Positions 1 to 8,049 of a DNA stretch of 34,174 nt are shown here, in pieces; the first letter of the stretch is position 1; each line of letters begins with the position of its first letter. The position numbers and the translations under genes are program-made. The notes under the pieces are model-generated. The model ran no database searches. It had not been told where the DNA came from and saw nothing but the letters and a program-made list of their open reading frames with translations. The DNA comes from an uncultured Flavobacteriaceae bacterium (GTDB lineage: Bacteria > Bacteroidota > Bacteroidia > Flavobacteriales > Flavobacteriaceae), in contig CALHGE010000080.1 in the NCBI GenBank assembly GCA_938029725.1, positions 1 to 34,174 on the forward strand, in the 5' to 3' direction.

Positions 1-18
1 TTTTCCTTTTTTAGCCAT
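1..18 (-). CDS. start of an unidentified gene, cut by the window edge
   Basis: An ATG on the minus strand at 18-16 opens a frame reading MAKKGK before the window ends. It begins 3 nt after the hemF stop codon, the close spacing expected of the next gene in the heme operon. Six residues cannot identify the protein. They do not resemble the usual start of HemB, which is one gene I would look for here. It could also be a chance ATG. Confidence 0.35.
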
Positions 19-21
19 GAC

Positions 22-924
22 TTAAACCCACTCTTTAGGATGTTGCAATACTTCTAATAATCTAGCTTCTTCACTGCCTTCTTTAGGGTGATGGTCATAG
101 CGCCATTGTACATGCGGTGGTAAGCTCATGAGAATACTTTCGATGCGACCATTAGTTCGAAGGCCAAATAAAGTGCCTTTATCATGTACCAAGTTGAATT
201 CTACGTAGCGACCTCTTCGAATCTCTTGCCATTCACGCTGAAGCGGATTAAAATCAATATGTTTTCGTTCTGTAACAATCGGTACATAAGCTTCTATAAA
301 GCTATCGCCAACCTCGGTAATGAAGTTATACCAATCTTGCATTTTCATTGCTGGCGTTGCTTTGCAATAGTCAAAAAAGAGACCGCCTAGCCCTCTAGCC
401 TCATTACGATGTGCATTCCAAAAATACTCATCACATCGTTTTTTATATTTAGAATAGAATTCTGAATGATGCGCATCACAAGCTTTTTTACAGACCGAAT
501 GAAAATGAATGGCATCTTCTTCAAACAAATAATAAGGCGTTAAATCTTGACCTCCACCAAACCACTGATCAACAATATTTCCTTGCTTGTCATACATTTC
601 GAAATAGCGCCAATTGGCATGCACGGTTGGCACCATCGGATTCTTAGGATGTAAAACTAAACTCAGTCCGCAGGCAAAAAAATCAGCATCTTCAACACCA
701 AAATAGCTTTGCATACTTTTGGGGAGTTCGCCATGTACACCAGAGATATTAACGCCGCCTTTCTCAAAAACGTTTCCGTTTTCAATGACGCGAGTTCTTC
801 CACCACCGCCTTCAGGGCGTTTCCAAATATCTTCTTGAAATTTGGCTTTGCCGTCGACCTCTTCTAGTTGAGAAGTGATAGTGTCTTGAAGCTCTTGAAT
901 ATAGGTGTAGAATTTATCCTTCAT
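22..924 (-). CDS. hemF: Oxygen-dependent coproporphyrinogen III oxidase
   Basis: HemF uses O2 to decarboxylate two propionate side chains of coproporphyrinogen III, giving protoporphyrinogen IX in the cytoplasm. The 300-residue length is typical of the family. Family signatures run in order through the protein: KGGVNISGVHG near residue 56, the HANWRYFE stretch near 103, WFGGGQDLTPYY near 121, EARGLGGLFFDY near 175, and RGRYVEFNLVHDKGTLFGLR near 238. The gene's first 11 nt overlap the end of the upstream GNAT gene, so the two are probably translationally coupled. It is the last complete gene of the hemA-to-hemF minus-strand operon. An O2-dependent enzyme implies heme synthesis under aerobic conditions. 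No oxygen-independent HemN is visible in the window. Confidence 0.97.
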   Translation of the reverse strand: MKDKFYTYIQELQDTITSQLEEVDGKAKFQEDIWKRPEGGGGRTRVIENGNVFEKGGVNISGVHGELPKSMQSYFGVEDADFFACGLSLVLHPKNPMVPTVHANWRYFEMYDKQGNIVDQWFGGGQDLTPYYLFEEDAIHFHSVCKKACDAHHSEFYSKYKKRCDEYFWNAHRNEARGLGGLFFDYCKATPAMKMQDWYNFITEVGDSFIEAYVPIVTERKHIDFNPLQREWQEIRRGRYVEFNLVHDKGTLFGLRTNGRIESILMSLPPHVQWRYDHHPKEGSEEARLLEVLQHPKEWV

Positions 925-1453
925 AGTTCAGTTCATAAAGTTCCATATCTAGCGCTGGCTCGTTTGGAGGTGTATGCTCGCCGAACAGTAGATTTTTCCA
1001 AATATAGCCACATTTCTCAGCAACTCGAACACTGGCGATATTGCTTTTGTGGACAATGATTTGAAGCGTTTTCAATTGTAGTTCTTTTAGGGCCCACTTA
1101 GAAACCGCTTTAACCGTCTCTGTTGTATAGCCTTTACCTTCCGCTTGGTAAGTAACTGCATACGCAAGTTCCCCTTGTTTTTTTCTCCAATCCAGCTCCT
1201 TGAGATAAATTAGACCAATAATGGTATGATTTTCTTTTTCCTTTAGTACAAATAAGAATTCTTCTTTTGCAGCAAATTCTTTTGCCTTTTGCGCTACAAA
1301 AAATTTTGATAAATCGGGGCTTAGATTTTGTTTGAGTGTTTCAGGAAAAAAGCGCTGCAAGCGTTCCGCATTAACTGTACAAAAATCACACATACGCCAT
1401 GCGTACTTTTCATGTATGGCATCAATGTAATACGATTCAAACGCTAAGAACAC
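914..1453 (-). CDS. GNAT-family N-acetyltransferase (RimJ/RimL-like)
   Basis: This 179-residue protein looks like a GNAT acyl-CoA-dependent acetyltransferase of the RimJ/RimL type. The start (LAFESYYIDAIHEKYAWRMC) and the AVTYQAEGKGYTTETVKAVS segment near residues 98-117 match the acetyl-CoA-binding loop region, where GKGYTTE corresponds to the GxGxA-like motif. The segment IIVHKSNIASVRVAEKCGYI near 132-151 is the usual GNAT motif B, in which N-x-(A/P)-S is followed by an alpha helix. It lies inside the heme operon, 15 nt after hemE, and overlaps hemF by 11 nt. No substrate can be read from sequence. RimJ/RimL relatives acetylate protein N-termini or small amines, and a direct role in heme synthesis is not implied. 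Confidence 0.85.
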   Translation of the reverse strand: MFLAFESYYIDAIHEKYAWRMCDFCTVNAERLQRFFPETLKQNLSPDLSKFFVAQKAKEFAAKEEFLFVLKEKENHTIIGLIYLKELDWRKKQGELAYAVTYQAEGKGYTTETVKAVSKWALKELQLKTLQIIVHKSNIASVRVAEKCGYIWKNLLFGEHTPPNEPALDMELYELNYEG

Positions 1454-1468
1454 GATATATAGGTTGTT

Positions 1469-2503
1469 TTAAATAGGGCTTTTATACTCCTTTACGGCAT
1501 CAATAAAGGCTTTTGCATTTTCTACTGGTATATTTGGTAAAATTCCATGTCCTAAATTCACAATGTAATTATCCTTTCCAAACTCGTTAATCATTTGGGT
1601 AACCATCTTTTTGATATCTGAAGGCGGAGATAATAATCGAGAAGGGTCGAAATTACCTTGAAGTGTTATTTTTCCTCCGCTTAGGTAGCGCGCATTTCTT
1701 GCAGAGCAGGTCCAATCAACGCCCAATGCAGAAGCACCTGATTTGGCCATATCGCCTAAAGCAAACCAACATCCCTTGCCAAAAACAATTACGGGGGCTT
1801 CATCTTTTAAAGCATCAATAATCTGCTGAATATAGTTCCAAGAGAACTCTTTATAATCTGTAGGTGAAAGCATACCGCCCCAAGAATCAAAAACTTGGAC
1901 TGCGTCTACACCGGCTTTTACCTTTGCTTTTAGATAGGCAATAGTGGTATCCGTGATTTTTTGTAATAATTCATGGGCAACAAGGGGTTGTGTAAAGCAA
2001 AGCTCTTTCGCTTTGTCAAAGTTTTTACTGCCTTGGCCTTGCACACAATAGCATAGAATTGTCCATGGTGAACCCGCAAAACCGATAAGAGGAACTTCAT
2101 CATTCAATTTCTCCTTGGTGGCTTTGATAGCTTCCATAACATAACCGAGTGCATCATCTACATCAGGAACGATTACAGAATCCAAATCCTTTTGAGAACG
2201 AATAGGATGTGGTAGATACGGTCCAAAATTGGGCTTCATTTCTACCTCAATATTCATGGCCTGTGGAATCACCAAAATATCTGAAAATAAAATAGCAGCA
2301 TCCATACCATATCTTCGGATGGGCTGTACTGTGATTTCAGAAGCTAATTCTGGCGTTTGACAGCGGGTAAAGAAATCATACTTTGCTTTGATTTCCATAA
2401 ACTCAGGAAGATATCTACCAGCTTGGCGCATCATCCAAACTGGGGGTCTTTCAACAGTTTCACCTTTTAAGGCTTTTAAGAATAGGTCGTTTTTTAAACT
2501 CAT
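1469..2503 (-). CDS. hemE: Uroporphyrinogen decarboxylase
   Basis: HemE removes the four acetate carboxyls of uroporphyrinogen III to give coproporphyrinogen III and needs no cofactor. The 344-residue length is normal. The diagnostic N-terminal motif [17 protein letters not shown] lies near residues 19-35. Further family signatures are [15 protein letters not shown] near 138, [12 protein letters not shown] near 203, [13 protein letters not shown] near 281 and [20 protein letters not shown] near 316. The gap to the preceding hemC-hemD stop is about 132 nt, unusually wide for this operon. I see no convincing promoter or terminator in that gap, so an internal promoter for hemE-GNAT-hemF remains possible. 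Confidence 0.97.
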   Translation of the reverse strand: MSLKNDLFLKALKGETVERPPVWMMRQAGRYLPEFMEIKAKYDFFTRCQTPELASEITVQPIRRYGMDAAILFSDILVIPQAMNIEVEMKPNFGPYLPHPIRSQKDLDSVIVPDVDDALGYVMEAIKATKEKLNDEVPLIGFAGSPWTILCYCVQGQGSKNFDKAKELCFTQPLVAHELLQKITDTTIAYLKAKVKAGVDAVQVFDSWGGMLSPTDYKEFSWNYIQQIIDALKDEAPVIVFGKGCWFALGDMAKSGASALGVDWTCSARNARYLSGGKITLQGNFDPSRLLSPPSDIKKMVTQMINEFGKDNYIVNLGHGILPNIPVENAKAFIDAVKEYKSPI

Positions 2504-2635
2504 ATTTTAGTATCAGTCGTCTTTGTGCGGAGCTTTTCGCGACGTGGCAGTCTGTGGTAGTCTACTAGATAGTTTTAACAGATTGCTTCTTCAGCCTGCC
2601 GCTATTTCAGTAGGCGAACCTCCTTGCAAAGACTT

Positions 2636-4216
2636 TTATTTGCTATAATTTTCATTTACCAGTTCAATAACACTTTCTACAGTAGGAATCTTGGCAACCC
2701 TCACATTTGAGAAATGTTTTCTAGCATGCGCTGCGGTTGTCTCTCCAATACAATATGCGATCTTATCAGCTGAGTTCGTTTGTAAATAACTATCCAAAGT
2801 TGAAGGGCTAAAAAATAGAATTCCTTCTACTTCAGCTTCCACCTCTGTTGCTGAAAATTTTGTTTTGTACGTTTCTATCTCATTAATTTTAATGTGATTT
2901 TCTGCCAAGATAGTAGGTAGGTCATCCATTCTGATATCACTACAAAAATAGGTGACTTCAGACCCTTCCATGTATTCCACAAGATGTTCTGCTAGTTTTT
3001 TAGCATTACTAGCCGTATAGGTTACTTTACCAAAGTTAGTTTCAATAAGGCGCTTGGTCTTGCGACCAACACAGTAGATGTTTTTGAATTTCAGCTGATC
3101 TGCTGTAGTATGGGTCAATAAAGATTCAACTGCATTTTGACTGGTGATAATAACATTTTCAAACTCCCCTTTGAGAGCGACTGGTGCAATTCGTGTCGGA
3201 CTCGTTTGAATAAAGTCTTCCGACTTTACGCGAACTGAATCTTGAAACATACGTTTTTGCTCCTCCGTTAATTTCTTAGTAGAAAAGACGTGAGTTGATA
3301 AGCCTGCATCTTGTAATTCGCTCATCAAACGTTTGCCTCCTCTTGCTAAAATACTATTCGCACAATCTTTCCCTAGATTTTGATGTGTTCCAAGGTTTGC
3401 AGTTACTTCTGCTTCTAATTTTTTAGTGCCATCGACAGTTAATAGAACCCCTTTTAAGACTACTTTATCATCGTTATTGATATAACACAGGGCGCCAATA
3501 GGAGCTGTACAGCCACCTTCTAACAATCTTAAGAATTCACGTTCTTGGGTTACGCAGATCTCTGTTCGTTCATGATTTAGCTCAGCACAAATGGCTCTAA
3601 TCTCTTCATCTGCTTCCATAGCAACCACCATGATAGCCCCTTGTGCTGGTGCCGGAACCATCCAAGTAAGGCCGATAGTATGCTCATGTTCTATACCAAT
3701 ACGCTCTAATCCTGCGGCAGCGAAAATAGCGCCGTTCCAATCATTTTCGTTCAGTTTTTGCATTCGGCTATTCACATTACCGCGTAAATCAACAACAGTA
3801 TGTGTTGGATAGCGGTTAAGCCATTGTGCTTTTCTTCGTAGACTTCCGGTAGCAATTATGCCCTCTGGATTGGCTAAAAATTCTTCATTGTCTTTAAAGG
3901 CTAAAATGTCCATATAATTGGCGCGTTCTAGAACGGCCGCTTGAACAATTCCTTTGGGTAAAGCCGTGGGTACATCTTTCATTGAATGTACGGCAATATC
4001 AATATCACCACTTAGCATAGCGACGTCAAGAGTTTTGGTGAAAATTCCAGTAATGCCTAGCTCATAGAGCGGTTTGTCTAGAATTAAATCACCGGTAGAC
4101 TTGACGGCAACCACTTTTACTTTATGCCCCAAGGCTTTGAGCTTGTCTTTAACGGCATTCGCTTGCCATAATGCCAATTCACTATCGCGGGTACCGATAC
4201 GTATTACTTTGCTCAT
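2636..4216 (-). CDS. hemC: HemC-HemD fusion: hydroxymethylbilane synthase / uroporphyrinogen-III synthase
   Basis: A 526-residue protein carries two consecutive heme-pathway enzymes. Residues 1 to about 305 are porphobilinogen deaminase (HemC), with TRDSELALWQA at 9-19, the HSMKD motif at 77-81 (catalytic Asp81), DLRGNVNSR at 143-151, and LEGGCTAPIGA, in which Cys236 should carry the dipyrromethane cofactor. From about 320 to the end the sequence has the low-conservation alternating pattern of uroporphyrinogen-III synthase (HemD), with FENVIITSQNAVESLL near 350, YCVGRKTKRLIETNFG near 380 and GILFFSPSTLDSYL near 463. A single-enzyme HemC is about 300 residues, so the extra 220 fit a HemD domain. 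The start overlaps the hemA stop by 4 nt (ATGA), indicating coupling. The HemD assignment rests on length, context and weak motifs. Confidence 0.93.
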   Translation of the reverse strand: MSKVIRIGTRDSELALWQANAVKDKLKALGHKVKVVAVKSTGDLILDKPLYELGITGIFTKTLDVAMLSGDIDIAVHSMKDVPTALPKGIVQAAVLERANYMDILAFKDNEEFLANPEGIIATGSLRRKAQWLNRYPTHTVVDLRGNVNSRMQKLNENDWNGAIFAAAGLERIGIEHEHTIGLTWMVPAPAQGAIMVVAMEADEEIRAICAELNHERTEICVTQEREFLRLLEGGCTAPIGALCYINNDDKVVLKGVLLTVDGTKKLEAEVTANLGTHQNLGKDCANSILARGGKRLMSELQDAGLSTHVFSTKKLTEEQKRMFQDSVRVKSEDFIQTSPTRIAPVALKGEFENVIITSQNAVESLLTHTTADQLKFKNIYCVGRKTKRLIETNFGKVTYTASNAKKLAEHLVEYMEGSEVTYFCSDIRMDDLPTILAENHIKINEIETYKTKFSATEVEAEVEGILFFSPSTLDSYLQTNSADKIAYCIGETTAAHARKHFSNVRVAKIPTVESVIELVNENYSK

Positions 4217-5472
4217 TGCTGGGATTCTATTTCGAGTTGAAAAACTTTTTTGATCAGTGCCAAACTAGAATCTGAGTCAACTGAATCATCTTTCAGGTGA
4301 TTTGCGAACTGTTTGGTGATTTTTTGAATAATACGGTTTGAAATGAGGTCGGCTTGCTCTTCGTTGAAATCGATCTGTTTTTTAGACTGATAGTCCATTT
4401 CTTCTTCCTTCATCGTTTTTAACTTCATCTTCAAAGCCTTGATGACAGGAGCAAATTTGCGAGTTTCAAGCCATTGAATAAACTCTTCTTTGATGTCTTC
4501 GTTGATTGCTTCGGCGTTCGGAATAAATTGCTTGCGACGGGCTAAAGTCTCATCGGTCATTTGTGAAAGATGATCTAAATGTATGGTAGTGACATTTTCA
4601 ATATCAGCAACATCGTCAGCAACATTTTTCGGAATCGACAAATCGAGAATCAAAAGTGGCTTCTTCGTATAGAGCAGTTCTTTCGAAATTGTAGGAGATT
4701 GAGCGCCAGTTGCTACTATCAGTACATCAGCTTTGCGAATTTCCGTTTGTAAATCTCCAAAATCTTTCACAATAAGATTGAATTTACCAGCGATTTTTTC
4801 GGCCTTATTTTTGGTGCGATTGATAAGTGTTATATGCGAGTTTTGTGTATGCTTTATAAGGTTTTCACAGGTGTTTCTTCCAATCTTACCAGTGCCAAAA
4901 AGCAGAATATTTTTATTTGAAATATCAGGAACATTATTCATGATATATTGCACAGAAGCAAAGGCGACCGAGGTAGCACCCGAAGAAATTTCAGTTTCGT
5001 TTTTAATACGCTTACTTGCCTGAATAACAGAATTACAAAGTCGCTCGATAAAAGGATTCGCAATACCTAACTTTTTAGAACGATTAAAACTTTGCTTGAT
5101 TTGACTGATTATTTCAAAGTCACCAAGAATTTGACTGTCAAGTCCTGTTCCTACTTTAAACAAATGGCCAATAGCATCATTGTTTTTGTAGACATAGGCA
5201 ACTTCTTGAAATTCTTCAACGGTACCTTTGGTGTGGTCGCAAAGTAATTTTATAAGCTGAAAAGGATGTTGCGCAAAACCATGCAACTCAGTTCGATTGC
5301 AGGTAGAAGTGGCTAAAATGCCATCAATACCCTGATCCTTGGCGTTTTCTAGCAAAGAAATCATTTGAGACTCCTTCATGCTAAAGCGACCACGCAAGGC
5401 AGCATCTGCCTTTTTGTAATTGAGACCTATGGTGTAGAAAGAACTGTGTTTTGAAATGTGATAATCTTTCAT
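4213..5472 (-). CDS. hemA: Glutamyl-tRNA reductase
   Basis: HemA reduces glutamyl-tRNA with NADPH to glutamate-1-semialdehyde, the first committed step of C5-pathway heme synthesis. The 419-residue length is standard. The catalytic cysteine is Cys58 in ATSTCNRTELHGF. The family signature GTGLDSQILGDFEIISQIKQ lies near residues 108-127. A Rossmann NADPH-binding loop, LLFGTGKIGRN, is near 190, and a C-terminal dimerisation helix follows. It is the first gene of the minus-strand heme operon and is divergent from an AraC-family regulator across a 167-bp gap. A candidate -7 element lies 21 nt before its ATG. HemA is commonly the regulated entry point of the pathway, which makes the divergent regulator noteworthy. 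Confidence 0.97.
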   Translation of the reverse strand: MKDYHISKHSSFYTIGLNYKKADAALRGRFSMKESQMISLLENAKDQGIDGILATSTCNRTELHGFAQHPFQLIKLLCDHTKGTVEEFQEVAYVYKNNDAIGHLFKVGTGLDSQILGDFEIISQIKQSFNRSKKLGIANPFIERLCNSVIQASKRIKNETEISSGATSVAFASVQYIMNNVPDISNKNILLFGTGKIGRNTCENLIKHTQNSHITLINRTKNKAEKIAGKFNLIVKDFGDLQTEIRKADVLIVATGAQSPTISKELLYTKKPLLILDLSIPKNVADDVADIENVTTIHLDHLSQMTDETLARRKQFIPNAEAINEDIKEEFIQWLETRKFAPVIKALKMKLKTMKEEEMDYQSKKQIDFNEEQADLISNRIIQKITKQFANHLKDDSVDSDSSLALIKKVFQLEIESQQ

Positions 5473-5492
5473 GCAAGTTTTACAAACGGGAG

Positions 5493-5500
5493 CAAAAATA
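5493..5500 (-). promoter_or_regulatory. candidate -7 promoter element for the hemA operon
   Basis: Read on the minus strand this is TATTTTTG, a full match to the Bacteroidota -7 consensus TAnnTTTG. It sits 20 nt upstream of the hemA ATG. No TTG/TTTG -33 element is visible at the normal 17-23 nt spacing, so this is a half-supported promoter. Confidence 0.4.
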
Positions 5501-5639
5501 GCAGCATACGATGTAAAAAAGTAACGCTAGCGGAACAATTAGTGTCGGGACGGGTTTTTTTCGACGTATTTCAATTTTTTTAAGATGAATTGCTTTATTT
5601 TTATACTGTTTTCGGATGTTTTGTTAATTTTTATTTAGA

Positions 5640-6563
5640 ATGTTTCTAAATAAAAATAATTTAAATTTGGTTTCTATGGATGCAAAAAATGTCGCTGAAG
5701 GTTCTTTTCTGGAGGTTTTAATTGAGGATGGGTTTTATGTGCTTAAGATACAGAATGATACGTCTCATATTCAGAAGGTTACGCGTGAAATTGACAGTTC
5801 TTTTATTCAATTCCATTTTTGTTTGAAAGGCAATGCCAAATTCGTTTTCAATGATGGCCGATATGCTTTGGAAGTATCTGAAGAAAACTCATTGTTACTT
5901 TACAATACTCAAATGGATTTACCGCTAAACTTAGAGCTCAACCCGAATTCATGGTTGGTTTCTGTGGTAATGACCATTCGAAAATTCCATTCACTTTTCT
6001 CAAAAGAAGCTAGTTATATTCCATTTTTAAGTGAAGAAAACAGAGATAAAAAGTACTATACGCAGGAAGGTGTGAGTCCGGCCATTGCAGTGGTTTTAAG
6101 TCAGATGATGAGCTATAACTTGCATCCGTCGATAAAAGAATTGTATATCAAAGGCAAGGTTTACGAATTGATTTCATTGTATTTCAATAAAGGTGGCGAT
6201 GCAGATATAGAGCAATGTCCGTTTTTGGTAGATGAAGATAATGTAAGACGTATTCGACAGGCCAAAGAAATTATGATTTCGAGAATGGTAGAACCTCCAA
6301 CGCTTGCACAATTATCAGACGAGATTGGGCTTTCGCTTAAAAAACTAAAGGAAGGTTTTAAACAAATTTATGGAGATTCGGTTTTTAGTTTCCTCTTTGA
6401 TTATAAGATGGAGTATGCACGTAAAATGTTAGAGACGGGCCAGCATAATGTGAATGAGGTAGGCCTTAAAGTTGGGTACAGTACGTCAAGTCACTTCATT
6501 TCCGCTTTCAAAAAGAAGTATGGCACCACGCCAAAGAAATATTTGATGGGCTTGGCTAGCTAA
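5640..6563 (+). CDS. AraC-family transcriptional regulator divergent from hemA
   Basis: The 307-residue protein has a C-terminal AraC/XylS DNA-binding domain. The first helix-turn-helix is near residues 220-242 (LAQLSDEIGLSLKKLKEGFK) and the second near 268-290 (VNEVGLKVGYSTSSHFISAF), ending in the family's FKKKYGTTPKKY. The N-terminal 200 residues look like the PchR-type sensor domain, with an IQFHFCLKGNAKFVF stretch near 60. PchR relatives often respond to iron-siderophore or related ligands. Its position back-to-back with hemA suggests that it controls heme synthesis, but no operator can be pinned down. I use the ATG at 5640; an in-frame ATG at 5676 (MDAKNVAEGS) is a reasonable alternative. 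A VOC-fold gene follows 40 nt later. Confidence 0.9.
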   Translation: MFLNKNNLNLVSMDAKNVAEGSFLEVLIEDGFYVLKIQNDTSHIQKVTREIDSSFIQFHFCLKGNAKFVFNDGRYALEVSEENSLLLYNTQMDLPLNLELNPNSWLVSVVMTIRKFHSLFSKEASYIPFLSEENRDKKYYTQEGVSPAIAVVLSQMMSYNLHPSIKELYIKGKVYELISLYFNKGGDADIEQCPFLVDEDNVRRIRQAKEIMISRMVEPPTLAQLSDEIGLSLKKLKEGFKQIYGDSVFSFLFDYKMEYARKMLETGQHNVNEVGLKVGYSTSSHFISAFKKKYGTTPKKYLMGLAS

Positions 6564-6603
6564 GATGTGAATTTTTTTACCCTGAACGAAACTATTTAAA
6601 AAC

Positions 6604-6978
6604 ATGAACCTTAACCAAATTACGGTACCTTCAGTTGATTTAGAAAAAGCAATTCCTTTTTACAAAAAATTGGGGCTTCATTTGATCGTTGAGGCCTTGC
6701 CTCACTATGCGCGATTCGAATGCCCCGAAGGAGATGCCACCTTTTCCATTCATAAGGTTGATAAATTACCAAGTGTAGATGGCGTATATGTTTATTTTGA
6801 ATGTTCAGATTTAGATGGGCACGTAAAAGTATTGCTAGAAAAAGGAATCGTATTTGAAGAACTTCCGAATGATAAAATGTGGCTGTGGCGCGAAGCACGC
6901 TTACGCGATGTAGACAATAATCAAATCATTTTATTTTTTGGCGGAAAAAACAGAAAGAATCCACCTTGGCGGATTTGA
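6604..6978 (+). CDS. VOC-superfamily (glyoxalase/bleomycin-resistance-like) protein
   Basis: This 124-residue protein fits one vicinal-oxygen-chelate domain. The opening LNQITVPSVDLEKAIPFYKK (residues 2-21) is the first beta-alpha unit. The middle contains VDGVYVYFECSDLDGHVKVL, and the end has the typical LRDVDNNQIILFFGG, corresponding to the last metal-binding strand (usually D-P-x-G-N). Here the segment reads RDVDNNQI, with a glutamate-poor metal site, so catalytic activity is uncertain. It is probably cotranscribed with the AraC gene 40 nt upstream. Its stop lies 2 nt from the convergent stop of the DUF1460 gene, and no terminator separates them. Substrate unknown. Confidence 0.85.
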   Translation: MNLNQITVPSVDLEKAIPFYKKLGLHLIVEALPHYARFECPEGDATFSIHKVDKLPSVDGVYVYFECSDLDGHVKVLLEKGIVFEELPNDKMWLWREARLRDVDNNQIILFFGGKNRKNPPWRI

Positions 6979-6980
6979 CT

Positions 6981-7823
6981 TTATAGTGGGCGAGAGACCA
7001 TAATACCAGTGTTTTTTTTAATTTTCTTTAGATACTCAGCCAAAGGCAGGGCAGAAACCTCCACTTTATTGGACCCTGTAGAAGCATGCATCAAGTGAAT
7101 TCGCCCGTCCTTTTCACGAGTGGCTATTCCGGTATGTGTAATATCTAAACCTTTTATTGAAGTAGTTAATGCAATGATATCTCCGGTTTGAATTAGATGT
7201 TCATTAGCGGCTATTTGGTCTTGGGGAAGGATACAAATCGCTTGATTGTTTAGATAATTTTCAGATGCTTTTATCTTTTCAAAGTTGGTATCATCTTTTA
7301 AAAAAGGATACAAATCACGATGGCTGCTCATAAAGTTGATCTCCTTGGTGATTTCTGTTCCTCCGATTTCTGAAGTGATATCTTTCAAAACTCCTTTCAA
7401 CTCATTGTTGGCGATCCATTCAGAGAAATAATGTAGGCGAGAAGCGTACCCGTCGAGTTGACCATTTTTATACCGAATGGTTTCTAAAACTTTTGTAAAG
7501 CTTTCAAAATCTGCTTTACCAGCCTCTAAAAGCAAACTAAAAGCCAATACATTTTCAACATAAGTGGTACAATCCAATCCTTGTAAATTAATAACCAAAG
7601 ATTCAGTTTCTCCGATTTCCAAAGTTTTAGCAACATATGGAATACCCTTAAATGTCTTTCCAACGGCAACGATAGTTTTACCGAAATCAGCTTCTAATAA
7701 GCCATCGATTTCGATGGTTTTATTTTCAAAGGCTTGCCTGTTGGCAGTGGAGCAGGTGATTTGTTGGGCGAACGAAATTTGTGTGGTCAAAAAAAGGCAT
7801 GCGAACAAATGTATGGACTTCAT
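6981..7823 (-). CDS. Secreted DUF1460 (NlpC/P60-like) cell-wall amidase
   Basis: This 280-residue protein starts with a signal peptide (MKSIHLFACLFLTTQISFAQ, probable cleavage near residue 19). The rest matches the DUF1460 family, which has an NlpC/P60-type papain-like fold. Solved members have been described as N-acetylmuramoyl-L-alanine amidase-like. The probable catalytic cysteine is Cys85 in GLDCTTYVENVLAF. The later GDIIALTTSIKGLDITHTGI segment near 215-234 supplies the histidine motif, followed by HLMHASTGSNKVEVS. It would act on peptidoglycan or its fragments in the periplasm. It is transcribed alone on the minus strand, convergent with the VOC gene, and has a good -7 element 19 nt before its ATG. 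Confidence 0.88.
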   Translation of the reverse strand: MKSIHLFACLFLTTQISFAQQITCSTANRQAFENKTIEIDGLLEADFGKTIVAVGKTFKGIPYVAKTLEIGETESLVINLQGLDCTTYVENVLAFSLLLEAGKADFESFTKVLETIRYKNGQLDGYASRLHYFSEWIANNELKGVLKDITSEIGGTEITKEINFMSSHRDLYPFLKDDTNFEKIKASENYLNNQAICILPQDQIAANEHLIQTGDIIALTTSIKGLDITHTGIATREKDGRIHLMHASTGSNKVEVSALPLAEYLKKIKKNTGIMVSRPL

Positions 7824-7842
7824 AAGACTGTGTTATACTTCT

Positions 7843-7850
7843 CAAAAATA
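7843..7850 (-). promoter_or_regulatory. candidate -7 promoter element for the DUF1460 gene
   Basis: On the minus strand this reads TATTTTTG, a full match to TAnnTTTG, ending 19 nt before the ATG at 7823. A TTG lies 14 nt farther upstream (plus-strand CAA at 7865-7867), slightly closer than the usual 17-23 nt. Confidence 0.4.
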
Positions 7851-8049
7851 CGTAATTATTAGACCAATTTTATTTGCTTAAACTGGAATAAATGCATCCT
7901 TTTAGAAATTGAATTTCAATTTTATACGTAACAAAACTGCATTTTCACATACATATAAATTGAGTACTTGACCGATAGTGCTTTTACACCTCGGTTTTTT
8001 TACCGAAATTGAGAGTTGAAATTAATAACCCTAAAAACACACCATACGT

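Noticed and set aside
2504..2635. Terminator or riboswitch between hemC-hemD and hemE
   Set aside because: Only a weak GCCTGC/GTAGGC pairing was found, with a mismatch in the relevant RNA strand and no T run.
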